From positions 10,948 to 32,724 of the forward strand of contig DIKU01000130.1 of the NCBI GenBank assembly GCA_002424645.1: DNA of 21,777 bases. The letters run 5' to 3'. The DNA comes from Pelobacter sp. UBA5610. GTDB lineage: Bacteria > Desulfobacterota > Desulfuromonadia > Desulfuromonadales > Syntrophotaleaceae. Position numbers and translations under genes: made by a program. This document shows, piece after piece, positions 13,571-21,350 of this stretch. The notes beneath the pieces were generated by a model that saw only the letters and a program-made list of their open reading frames with translations, made no database searches and was not told the origin of the DNA. Numbering within the stretch: position 1 is the stretch's first letter; each line of letters starts with the position of its first letter.

Positions 13571-15982
13571 TTACTCCTTATCGTTCGATTCCTTGCCCCG
13601 GGCAAATTTCTGTAATCCTTCGACCATCCTCTCCAAGCGTTCATTGACCATATAATTCACCGTTCCCTCAGGCCACGACCCGTCCTCAAGTTGCTGGCCG
13701 GCCGGTATACCGGTCAATATTTCCAATCCCTCATCGATATGATTGACCGCCCAGATGTGAAATTGACCGGCAACCACCGCATCGATGATTTCCTGCTTGA
13801 GCATGAGATTTTGCACGTTCTGAGCCGGAATCATCACACCTTGCTTGCCGGTAAATCCCTTCATTTTGCATACAGCGAAAAATCCTTCGATTTTTTCGTT
13901 GGCCCCGCCGATAGGTTGAATCTGTCCGCGCTGATTCACCGATCCCGTGACGGCGATTCCTTGCGCCAAAGGCACGTTGGCCAGGGAGGAGAGCAGACCG
14001 TACAATTCAGCCGACGAGGCACTGTCCCCCTCGACCCCGGAGTAGGACTGTTCAAAACAGATCGAAGCGGCCAAAGTGAGGGGTTTTTCCTGAGCGTAGC
14101 GATCACCGATAAATCCGGACAGAATCAAAACGCCTTTGTCGTAAATGGGACCCGACAACTTGGCTTCCCGTTCGATATTGACAACTCCGCCCTTGCCCAT
14201 AAACGTACGCACCGTAATGCGTGATGGCTTTCCGAATGAAAAATCGCCCAGAAGGTAAACGGCCAGACCGTTAATCTGGCCGACCACTTCGCCTTCGGTA
14301 TCGACCATGATGCGACCATCTTCGATGGCCTCCTGGACAAGTTGTTCAACCTTGTTGGAACGGTACTCCTTGGACTCTACGGCCAATTCGACATGGTCGC
14401 CCTGGACCACATTGACGCCGTGACGTTGTGCGTAATACGAAGCTTCCCGGATCAGGTCGGTCAGGTCCATGAACCGACAGGACAAACGGTTCTTGTCATC
14501 CGCAAGCCGTGCCGCATATTCGACCACCCGGGCCACACCTTCTGGAGAAAAATGCAGCAAATTTTCCTTACGGCATTGCGTCCCGATAAACTGGGCATAA
14601 TGCTGCACGTTTTCCCAGTTGTTTTTCATCAAACTGTTGAAATCGGATTTAACTTTGAAATATTTTCGGAAGTCAGGATCGAGCTGGTAGAGGAGATAAT
14701 AAAACATGGGCAGCCCGATCATGACCAGTTTGCATTTCAAAGGGATCGGTTCCGGTTTCAATGAAACCGTGGCTATCAGCCGATATTGTTCGGCCATATC
14801 CTCGATCTTGATTTCCCCCTTGCGCAGGCAGCGTTTAATCGCCTCATAGGAAAACAGGTTGATGAGCACTTCGCGGCAATCGACGATCAGGTAGCCGCCA
14901 TTGGCCCGATGCAGCGCCCCCGGCTTGATCATGGTAAAATTGGTGGTGGCGTTACCCATCTGGATAATGTGTTCGATGCGCCCGAAAAGATTGAAGTAGG
15001 TGGGATTCGGTTCGTACACCACAGGAGCGCCTTCGATGGCGCTGTTGTCGACAAACAGATTGACCCGATAGTGTTCGAATGACGGTTCCTGGCGTCCCAT
15101 CCGCATGCCACCCAAAGCCACTTGGGGTGACTGGCTGGGACGAAACTCGTCGGCGCGGTTAAGCAGGTCTTCCCGACAAGCATTGAACTGCTCCAATACT
15201 TTGGGGTGATCACGGTATTTTTCTTCCAGATCCTCGAATAAATGCTGCAAGGCTGTATTCAGGAAATTTTGTTCCATCTCACTCAACGAAATCCGTAACT
15301 GTTTTTCCAGTTCAACGATCTGACGCAACGTATCGTTGAGCATATCCTGCAATTCGCTGCCTTTATCTTCAATCTGCTGGCGATCTTTCTCATCCAGTTC
15401 ACCGAATTCCTGTTGGGACAGGGGCTGACCATCCCGGGTCGGAACCAGAACAAGTCCTCCTACGGTACGCTGCAACAAGAAACCTTCAGCATTGACCTTG
15501 CCCTCCAATTGCTGGACGAGCTTTTTATTTTTTTCCTGGGACTCCTGGGTAATAGTGTTTTTGGCCTGCTCGTATTCCTTGCTTTCAAAAAGTTTGGGAA
15601 TCGCCTCGGCCAGATGGCTGATAAGGGTATCCATATCATCACGGAACGTTTTGCCGAGTCCCGCAGGCAAGCGCACGTAGTTCGGCCGATCCGCATTTTT
15701 AAAATCGTGGACATAACACCAATCATCAGGAATGGGCTGGTCTTTGGCGCGTTGGTCCAGCACACGACGGATAGTGGAAGACCGACCGGTACCCGATTCT
15801 CCGAGGATAAACAGGTTGAACCCGTTGGAGTCGATACCCAGCCCGAACTCAATGGCGGTCAGGGCCCGATCCTGCCCGATGGTTTCCTCCAGAGACCCAA
15901 GCTCTTCGGTACTGGAAAATTCAAACTGCGCCGGATCGCATTTCCAAAAAAGTTCCTGAGGTGAAAGTTTGAATTGCTCCAT
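13571..15982 (-). CDS. Lon-family ATP-dependent protease, AAA_32 type (LonB/YcbZ-like)
   Basis: An 803-residue cytoplasmic AAA+ protease. The P-loop GESGTGRSS (61-69) lies near the N-terminus, with Arg in place of the usual Walker Lys, as often seen in this subfamily. A long helical insert (about 130-280) follows, then the second ATPase half (IVDCREVLINLFSYEAIKRCLRKGEI) and the Lon S16 protease domain. The catalytic dyad is Ser654 (EGDSAS) and Lys697 (ANEKIEG), 43 residues apart as in classical Lon. There is no Lon N-terminal substrate domain. The ATG at 15982 is preferred to 16063 because GGGAGG lies 8 bases upstream and homology begins with LSPQELFWKCDP. The C-terminus beyond the protease domain is short and basic. 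Substrates are unknown. Confidence 0.93.
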   Translation of the reverse strand: MEQFKLSPQELFWKCDPAQFEFSSTEELGSLEETIGQDRALTAIEFGLGIDSNGFNLFILGESGTGRSSTIRRVLDQRAKDQPIPDDWCYVHDFKNADRPNYVRLPAGLGKTFRDDMDTLISHLAEAIPKLFESKEYEQAKNTITQESQEKNKKLVQQLEGKVNAEGFLLQRTVGGLVLVPTRDGQPLSQQEFGELDEKDRQQIEDKGSELQDMLNDTLRQIVELEKQLRISLSEMEQNFLNTALQHLFEDLEEKYRDHPKVLEQFNACREDLLNRADEFRPSQSPQVALGGMRMGRQEPSFEHYRVNLFVDNSAIEGAPVVYEPNPTYFNLFGRIEHIIQMGNATTNFTMIKPGALHRANGGYLIVDCREVLINLFSYEAIKRCLRKGEIKIEDMAEQYRLIATVSLKPEPIPLKCKLVMIGLPMFYYLLYQLDPDFRKYFKVKSDFNSLMKNNWENVQHYAQFIGTQCRKENLLHFSPEGVARVVEYAARLADDKNRLSCRFMDLTDLIREASYYAQRHGVNVVQGDHVELAVESKEYRSNKVEQLVQEAIEDGRIMVDTEGEVVGQINGLAVYLLGDFSFGKPSRITVRTFMGKGGVVNIEREAKLSGPIYDKGVLILSGFIGDRYAQEKPLTLAASICFEQSYSGVEGDSASSAELYGLLSSLANVPLAQGIAVTGSVNQRGQIQPIGGANEKIEGFFAVCKMKGFTGKQGVMIPAQNVQNLMLKQEIIDAVVAGQFHIWAVNHIDEGLEILTGIPAGQQLEDGSWPEGTVNYMVNERLERMVEGLQKFARGKESNDKE

Positions 15983-16012
15983 TGACTTAGCCTCCCTTTT
16001 ATATGAACTGCA

Positions 16013-16041
16013 TTGACAATGTCCAAAGTCACCTTTATTTT
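16013..16041 (+). promoter_or_regulatory. Possible sigma-70 promoter toward the DedA-PAP2 gene
   Basis: TTGACA (16013-16018), 17 bases, TATTTT (16036-16041) on the plus strand. The -35 is perfect. It would give a leader of about 255 bases to the start at 16305. The -35 lies within a perfect palindrome CATTG-A-CAATG (16011-16021), which is also in the leader of the protease gene on the other strand. Confidence 0.35.
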
Positions 16042-16165
16042 TCGTTTGCGCCAGCCGTTGCAATCCCCTCTGCTGTCCATCACATAAAAAACCAAATTTT
16101 TGTATAGTAAACTAGCAAGCACATCGATAAAGATGTCCTTGGTATCCGATGGAGGATATGTCTTA

Positions 16166-16193
16166 ATACTAACAATTCACCATCTGTTAGCAA
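16166..16193 (-). promoter_or_regulatory. Possible sigma-70 promoter for the Lon-like protease gene
   Basis: On the minus strand TTGCTA (16193-16188), a 16-base spacer and TAGTAT (16171-16166). The leader would be about 180 bases. I do not see a heat-shock (sigma-32) type promoter. The 322-base gene-free stretch 15983-16304 otherwise shows only short hairpins such as GGGCA-N7-TGCCC near 16219-16235. Confidence 0.3.
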
Positions 16194-16304
16194 GTCACAC
16201 ACATGTGCCGAATCGGTAGGGCATCCTGAATGCCCACTGCGACGCAAAAAGGATTCAGCGATTCGCAGCATGAGATTTATTTCAACCCGTTCCTCTGGAA
16301 GAAC

Positions 16305-17813
16305 ATGGATGCCTTTTTAGCATATATATCCGGCAACATCCCCGCCGGACCTCTCTATTATGCGCTGCTGTTCCTTATCGCCATGGCGGAATCGATTGCG
16401 ATTATCGGCCTGGCAGTCCCCGGCAGCATCCTTATCGTGTGCGCCGGGTTCCTGACCGCCCACGGCCAGGGAACTATCGGTGGCGTCATAACCGCAGCAA
16501 TCCTCGGTGCGCTCGGAGGCGATATCATCAGCTACCTGATGGGTGCGCGGCTCGGCTACCGTTTTTTACGCAGACCTTTTTTCCGTAAATATTTAGGGTT
16601 GATACGCAAAGCCGAAATGTTCTTTATCGATCATGGTGGCAAGAGCCTGTTCTTCGGAAGATTTGCCGGCCCTTTACGGGGCTTGACGCCATTTATCGCC
16701 GGAAGCGCGCGCCTGGAACCCCTGCGGTTTTTAGGCTACGCCCTGATTAGTTGTCTGCTATGGGGTCTGGCCTACCCCACAATTGGCAGATTGGGTGCCG
16801 CCAGCTGGCGGCAAGTGCAAATCATGACCGGCCGACTCAGCCTGCTTGTTACAACTCTGTTGGTGCTCCTTTTCGTAAATGCCTTTTTCTGGCGGCGCAT
16901 TGCACCACGCCTTGCTGACCGCCTGGCAACCCTCCGGAGGCAAACCCGCCACAGATGGCTGGCATTATTGCAGCAACCACGACTGCAAGAATGGCAAACA
17001 CGTCATCCACGTGTTTGTCAATTTGTCGCCGACCGATTCAGCCCACAACACGGCTCAGGCTTTTATCTCACCATGGGGCTTTTGTGCTGCGCGATATTTG
17101 CCGGTTTGTTTTTTTTCTTGCTGGTAAAATTGCCCCTTTTGGAAAGGATAGACCTCCAAATTTCAACCTTCATCACGCACCAGCATTACCCCCTGGCCGG
17201 ACGCCTGATGCTGATTTGCTCTGGCCTTGTGGATCAACCGGGACTTTATCTATGGGGGTTCTTGCTTGTTTTCTGGCTGCTGCTTAAAGGTAGGAATTTT
17301 TCAGCGGCCATGATCTTTGCCGGTATCGCTGGTGGACAATTGCTTATATTTTCCCTGAAGCAAATCCTTGGACGCCCCAGACCACTACCGCTGTATCCCT
17401 GGGTATCGCCGAACACGCCCGGCTTCCCCAGTGGGCATGCATTCTTCGCCCTATTGCTCGGAGGCTTGACCGTCTACCTGATGCTCGGCAGCATCCGCAA
17501 CTGGCAGTCTCGCCTGTCACTGACTACCAGTTTCAGTTTTCTGGCCTTGCTGATAGGAACCAGCCGTGTATTTATCGGCGCGCACTGGTTCAGCGATGTG
17601 CTGGCAGGATGGCTGCTGGCGGCGTTGTGGCTATCCTTTTTGATAACCGCCATGGAGGTCCGGCGACGACTTGCCGGTGAAATGCTATGGCACCGACGCT
17701 GGCAACCGCCAGGCTTCGATCCCCGAGTGGAAAAGCTGCTTTGGGCGGCGGCAGCAAGCCTGGCACTGTTTGGCGTCATCCAACATCTGTTCTCCTTGTG
17801 GTCACACGCTTGA
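16305..17813 (+). CDS. Fused DedA-family / PAP2-phosphatase membrane protein
   Basis: A 502-residue inner-membrane protein of two joined domains. Residues 1-200 are a DedA (SNARE-associated) domain: MDAFLAYISG, AESIAIIGLAVPGS (28-41), GGDIISYLMGARLG (71-84) and FFGRFAGPLRGLTPFIAG (117-134). DedA proteins move lipid carriers. Residues about 255-450 are a PAP2 lipid phosphatase with all catalytic motifs: K352-x6-RP360, PSGH (375-378) and SR(420-421)-x5-H427-x3-D431. A basic linker (200-250) joins them. A fused flippase/phosphatase for a polyprenyl-phosphate or phosphatidate-type lipid is inferred. The start is uncertain: the ATG at 16230 (AGGG 8 bases before) is also possible, but DedA proteins usually begin as at 16305, where the ribosome site GGAAG is closely spaced. 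Confidence 0.88.
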   Translation: MDAFLAYISGNIPAGPLYYALLFLIAMAESIAIIGLAVPGSILIVCAGFLTAHGQGTIGGVITAAILGALGGDIISYLMGARLGYRFLRRPFFRKYLGLIRKAEMFFIDHGGKSLFFGRFAGPLRGLTPFIAGSARLEPLRFLGYALISCLLWGLAYPTIGRLGAASWRQVQIMTGRLSLLVTTLLVLLFVNAFFWRRIAPRLADRLATLRRQTRHRWLALLQQPRLQEWQTRHPRVCQFVADRFSPQHGSGFYLTMGLLCCAIFAGLFFFLLVKLPLLERIDLQISTFITHQHYPLAGRLMLICSGLVDQPGLYLWGFLLVFWLLLKGRNFSAAMIFAGIAGGQLLIFSLKQILGRPRPLPLYPWVSPNTPGFPSGHAFFALLLGGLTVYLMLGSIRNWQSRLSLTTSFSFLALLIGTSRVFIGAHWFSDVLAGWLLAALWLSFLITAMEVRRRLAGEMLWHRRWQPPGFDPRVEKLLWAAAASLALFGVIQHLFSLWSHA

Positions 17814-17816
17814 GTA

Positions 17817-17845
17817 TTGCCTCGAAGCACTTTTTTCTTTACCAT
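17817..17845 (+). promoter_or_regulatory. Possible weak promoter for aguA-aguB
   Basis: TTGCCT (17817-17822), 17 bases, TACCAT (17840-17845); each hexamer matches 4 of 6 consensus bases. It would start about 30 bases before aguA. No terminator separates the DedA-PAP2 gene from aguA, so read-through is also possible. Confidence 0.28.
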
Positions 17846-17881
17846 AGGCATCCCGTTTAACTTACAACTTACGAGGTACTT

Positions 17882-18907
17882 ATGACCCTGAGCCTGCCGG
17901 CCGAATGGGAACCTCAGGACGCCGTCCTGCTGGCTTGGCCCCACGAAGAAAGTGACTGGTTACCCTGCATAGACATTGTTGAACCGGTTTTCATCAACCT
18001 GATTCGGGAAATCATCCGTTTTGAAAAAGTGGTATTGGTTGCGCCCGATATCGAAGATGTTCGCCGCAAACTTTCCTCCGCAAAAATCGCCCTGGAACAG
18101 GTTCGGCTTTACCAGATACCTACCAACGATACATGGTCCCGTGATTTCGGCCCCATTACCGTACTTGAGGATGGCCGGCCTAAATTGCTCGACTTCACCT
18201 TCAATGGCTGGGGACTTAAATTTCCCGCGGATCTTGACAATCAAGTGACCCGTCGCCTGCATCAGGCAAACGCCTTTGGCGATACACCCATGATGACTTG
18301 CGGGTTGGCTCTGGAAGGCGGAAGCATCGAATCGGATGGCAGGGGAACCCTGCTCACCACCAGCGAGTGCCTGCTCAATGCCAACCGCAACCCCCATCTG
18401 ACCCGCCAGCAAATCGAGGCGAGCCTATCTCGCCTACTCGGCTGCCGGAAGGTCCTCTGGCTGGAAAACGGATATCTGGCCGGCGACGATACCGATTCGC
18501 ACATCGATACGCTTGCCCGGCTGTGTCCGCAGGACACCATACTGTATGTCTGTTGCGATGACGAGGAAGATGAGCATTACCCTGCATTGCAAGCCATGGC
18601 TGCGGAATTGCAGGCCTTTCGCACCATTGATGGTCAACCATACCGGCTGATCCCTCTGCCCTGGCCGCAGGCGCGTTACGATGAGGAAGGGTATCGGTTG
18701 CCTGCTACCTACGCCAATTACCTTGTGATCAATCAGGCCGTGCTGGTGCCGACTTACAACGATCCGCAGGATGCCCATGCCTTGTCCGCTATCGGTCAGG
18801 CATTTCCGGATCGTGCCATCATTGGCGTTCATTGCCTGCCGCTCATTCTGCAACACGGTTCGCTGCACTGCGTGACCATGCAATTGCCGAAAGGGATTTT
18901 ACCATGA
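17882..18907 (+). CDS. aguA: Agmatine deiminase
   Basis: Hydrolyses agmatine to N-carbamoylputrescine and ammonia in polyamine synthesis; cytoplasmic. The protein has 341 residues, the usual length of the porphyromonas-type peptidyl-arginine deiminase/agmatine deiminase family. Motifs: PAEWEPQDAVLLAWP at the N-terminus, TWSRDFGP with Asp88, ALEGGSIE (144-151), DTDSHIDT with His207, and the nucleophile Cys330 in HGSLHCVTMQ. GAGG lies 5 bases before the ATG. Its stop overlaps the start of the next gene (ATGA), which encodes the next enzyme of the pathway. No arginine decarboxylase is in the window to supply agmatine. Confidence 0.95.
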   Translation: MTLSLPAEWEPQDAVLLAWPHEESDWLPCIDIVEPVFINLIREIIRFEKVVLVAPDIEDVRRKLSSAKIALEQVRLYQIPTNDTWSRDFGPITVLEDGRPKLLDFTFNGWGLKFPADLDNQVTRRLHQANAFGDTPMMTCGLALEGGSIESDGRGTLLTTSECLLNANRNPHLTRQQIEASLSRLLGCRKVLWLENGYLAGDDTDSHIDTLARLCPQDTILYVCCDDEEDEHYPALQAMAAELQAFRTIDGQPYRLIPLPWPQARYDEEGYRLPATYANYLVINQAVLVPTYNDPQDAHALSAIGQAFPDRAIIGVHCLPLILQHGSLHCVTMQLPKGILP

Positions 18908-19791
18908 AAGAACTAACCATCGGGCTGGTGCAGCAGAGTTGCCATAGCAACCGGCAGGACAACATTGAAAAGAGCATCCAGGGCATTCGCGAGGCGGCGT
19001 CCCGGGGTGCGCAACTTGTGGTTTTGCAGGAACTGCATACCAGTCTCTACTTTTGTCAGACTGAGGATACCGATTGCTTCGATCTTGCTGAACCGATCCC
19101 CGGTCCGTCGACGGATCTCTTCGGCCAAATCGCTAAAGAATTAAACATAGTCATCGTAACCTCGTTGTTTGAACGACGGGCTCCCGGCCTCTATCACAAC
19201 ACCGCCGTGGTCATCGAAAAAGACGGCACACTGGCCGGACGTTACCGGAAAATGCATATCCCCGATGACCCTGGATACTATGAAAAGTTCTACTTTACCC
19301 CCGGAGATCTCGGTTTCACTCCCATCACAACCTCCCTTGGCAAACTCGGCATATTGGTTTGCTGGGATCAATGGTACCCCGAAGCCGCAAGACTGATGGC
19401 CATGGCCGGCGCCGAAATGCTCATCTACCCCACCGCCATCGGCTGGGATCCCCGCGACGATGTTGCCGAACAGCAACGCCAGCGCGATGCCTGGGTCACC
19501 ATCCAACGCGGCCACGCCGTGGCCAACGGCCTGCCCGTCATCGCCGTCAACCGTACCGGTTTTGAAACATCCCCCGACCCGCAAGCCGCCGGCTCCCTGT
19601 TCTGGGGAAACAGCTTCGTGGCCGGCAGCCAGGGCGAAATCCTCGCTCAGGCCTCCGCGGACAAGGAAGAAGTTTTGGTGGTAAAAATCGACCGCGGTCG
19701 TAGTGAACAGGTCCGCCGTATCTGGCCGTTTTTACGTGATCGCCGCATTGAAAACTACCATGGATTGGTTAAACGTTTTCTGGATGATTAA
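18904..19791 (+). CDS. aguB: N-carbamoylputrescine amidase
   Basis: Hydrolyses N-carbamoylputrescine to putrescine, CO2 and ammonia. It belongs to the nitrilase superfamily and has 295 residues. The Glu-Lys-Cys triad is visible: Glu43 (LQELHTSLYF), Lys116 (GRYRKMHIPD) and Cys153 (ILVCWDQWYPEAARL). The last motif and the YYEKFYFTPGD segment (125-134) are typical of AguB. The ATG at 18904 is chosen because it overlaps the aguA stop by 4 bases and AAAGGGA lies 6 bases upstream; the frame is open further up but only as an aguA shadow. It ends 15 bases before the convergent MscS-family gene. Confidence 0.95.
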   Translation: MKELTIGLVQQSCHSNRQDNIEKSIQGIREAASRGAQLVVLQELHTSLYFCQTEDTDCFDLAEPIPGPSTDLFGQIAKELNIVIVTSLFERRAPGLYHNTAVVIEKDGTLAGRYRKMHIPDDPGYYEKFYFTPGDLGFTPITTSLGKLGILVCWDQWYPEAARLMAMAGAEMLIYPTAIGWDPRDDVAEQQRQRDAWVTIQRGHAVANGLPVIAVNRTGFETSPDPQAAGSLFWGNSFVAGSQGEILAQASADKEEVLVVKIDRGRSEQVRRIWPFLRDRRIENYHGLVKRFLDD

Positions 19792-19806
19792 ATCCACAGG
19801 ATTTCG

Positions 19807-20889
19807 TCAGGAACTTGTTGCCTCCCCTTGATGGGGGGAGGCCAACAGACTTGCGCGCAAACGCGGCAACGCCTCCGGATACATCTCCTGCATATATTCC
19901 AGGAGTTTTTCGCGCACTTCACAACGCAAGTCCCAGCACTTCCCGGAATCGCTGGCACTTACCAAGGCCCGCAACTGTAAGGCATGCTCGCCAGCCTCCG
20001 TCACTTGCAGCAAACACACCCTGCGATCCCAAAGGGATGAGTTTGCGACGATTCTCTCCAACTCCCGACGCAACGATGCCAGGGGAACTGTATAATCGGT
20101 CCATAAAAAAACCGTACCGAGGATGTGAGCGGATGTGCGCGTCCAGTTTTGAAAAGACCGTTCCAGAAATTGAGTAATCGGCACAATCAGACGCCTTTCG
20201 TCCCAGATGCGAATCACGACATAGGTCAAAGTTATCTCTTCAATCCGGCCCCATTCCCCTTCAACCACCACAACATCATCCAGGCGAATGGGTTGCGTAA
20301 TCGCGATCTGAATCCCGGCCACCAGTGTTGCAAGGCTTCTTTGCGCAGCAAAACCGGCAACGATACCGATAAGACCCGCCGATGCAAGCATGCTGATACC
20401 AAGTTGACGTATCCTCTCAAAGGTCACCAGCATACATGCCACAGCCAACACAAGGATAAGGACCCAGAGAACCCTGAGCAGAATATTCACTTGCGTCATG
20501 ACCGACCGGGCGCGAAGATTGTCCGCTACGGATACATCGTAATACCTCAGCAATAGGCACCGGCCGGCCAGGGTGGCATTGATCAACAACCAGGCACATA
20601 CGCCTATCATCGCCAAAGCCAGGACATGCCGCATTAAGCCAACAATGTCGGCTGCCCAGCCCGTAATGGGCAAAACCATACCCAAGACAGCCATGACAAC
20701 CAACAACCGAATTGGCCGAATAGCATAGTCTTTGATCAACGCCGCGCTACCGGGATAGGTTTTCCCGGCTATTTTTTTTACGATTATCAAAACGGCCGTC
20801 GCTATGCCGTAAACAACCAACGGCAGTAAAATCAAAAGCATAATCGGTTTCCAAAAACTGACATATCCTGCCAATTGGCCTATACGCAC
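19807..20889 (-). CDS. MscS-family mechanosensitive ion channel
   Basis: A 360-residue inner-membrane channel. Hydrophobic spans lie near residues 16-38, 60-80, 86-108, 136-157 and the pore-lining segment 165-200. The pore region ASAGLIGIVAGFAAQRSLATL (169-189), then QPIRLDDVVVVEGEWGRIEEI and a beta domain (IWDERRLIVP, FLERSFQNW), match the MscS pore helix and beta domain. A cytoplasmic alpha/beta domain follows. The start is the GTG at 20889, with AAGGA 8 bases upstream; a TTG at 20907 and a later ATG lack such a site. It should release solutes at hypo-osmotic shock. A GC-rich hairpin (19820-19842) is embedded in its last codons. It is separated from the upstream minus-strand gene by a terminator. 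Confidence 0.88.
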   Translation of the reverse strand: MRIGQLAGYVSFWKPIMLLILLPLVVYGIATAVLIIVKKIAGKTYPGSAALIKDYAIRPIRLLVVMAVLGMVLPITGWAADIVGLMRHVLALAMIGVCAWLLINATLAGRCLLLRYYDVSVADNLRARSVMTQVNILLRVLWVLILVLAVACMLVTFERIRQLGISMLASAGLIGIVAGFAAQRSLATLVAGIQIAITQPIRLDDVVVVEGEWGRIEEITLTYVVIRIWDERRLIVPITQFLERSFQNWTRTSAHILGTVFLWTDYTVPLASLRRELERIVANSSLWDRRVCLLQVTEAGEHALQLRALVSASDSGKCWDLRCEVREKLLEYMQEMYPEALPRLRASLLASPHQGEATSS

Positions 20890-20929
20890 GGTCCGTGTCC
20901 TTTCCAAACAATCAGCAGCGCACTATCAC

Positions 20930-20967
20930 TAAAAAAACAAAAAGGCCGGAACCGATGCCCCGACCTT
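20930..20967 (-). terminator. Intrinsic terminator of the zinc-ribbon gene
   Basis: 20942-20949 (AAGGCCGG) pairs with 20960-20967 (CCGACCTT), 8 bp with one G.U pair and a 10-base loop. On the minus strand TTTTTGTTTTTTT follows. It ends the 51-aa zinc-ribbon gene 58 bases after its stop. Confidence 0.85.
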
Positions 20968-21025
20968 CTAACGAATGATATTTGGCGCCTGATATAACGC
21001 TGTTCAGACTTATGCCTGCAAGGGG

Positions 21026-21181
21026 TTAGCCTAAAAACAAATTACGACTGCGCGCCCGATTCGCAAGTATGGTGGGATCGACCATTTCACCACACGCAGA
21101 GCACTTCCAAGCGTCAAATACTCTCACGAAATCATAGAATTTTTCGGCGTACATCCGACCTTTGCATTTAGGACATCTCAT
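21026..21181 (-). CDS. Small zinc-ribbon protein (51 aa)
   Basis: A 51-residue protein with two CxxC knuckles, CPKC (3-6) and CSAC, about 24 residues apart, a classic zinc-ribbon. Between them is a charged, aromatic stretch (MYAEKFYDFVRVFDAW), and the tail is basic (NRARSRNLFLG). The start at 21181 is preferred over the Met at 21277 because AAGGGGG lies just before it and the zinc-ribbon begins at once. It has its own terminator. Small zinc-ribbons of this shape are widespread in Desulfuromonadales-like genomes; the function is unknown. Confidence 0.78.
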   Translation of the reverse strand: MRCPKCKGRMYAEKFYDFVRVFDAWKCSACGEMVDPTILANRARSRNLFLG

Positions 21182-21350
21182 GGTTTCCCCCTTGGTTGAA
21201 AAATAACTTCCAACATCTGGCGCGTTACGTAAAACATAGTTACACGTCTCGTGCCAGAATAAGGAACAAACCTTCAAAGTGGTGACAGCATCGCCCTAAA
21301 AAAACGAATTTCCAATGCAATTACAGAAACTTACCAACATTGAAATTTTT

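Noticed and set aside
15983..16063. 27-residue N-terminal extension of the Lon-like protease
   Set aside because: It has no homology and no ribosome site at 16063, whereas GGGAGG precedes 15982.
21242..21256. Possible sigma-54 promoter for the zinc-ribbon gene (TGGCACG-AGAC-GTGT, minus strand)
   Set aside because: The -24 part is perfect but the -12 ends in GT instead of the invariant GC, so it is not reported as a promoter.
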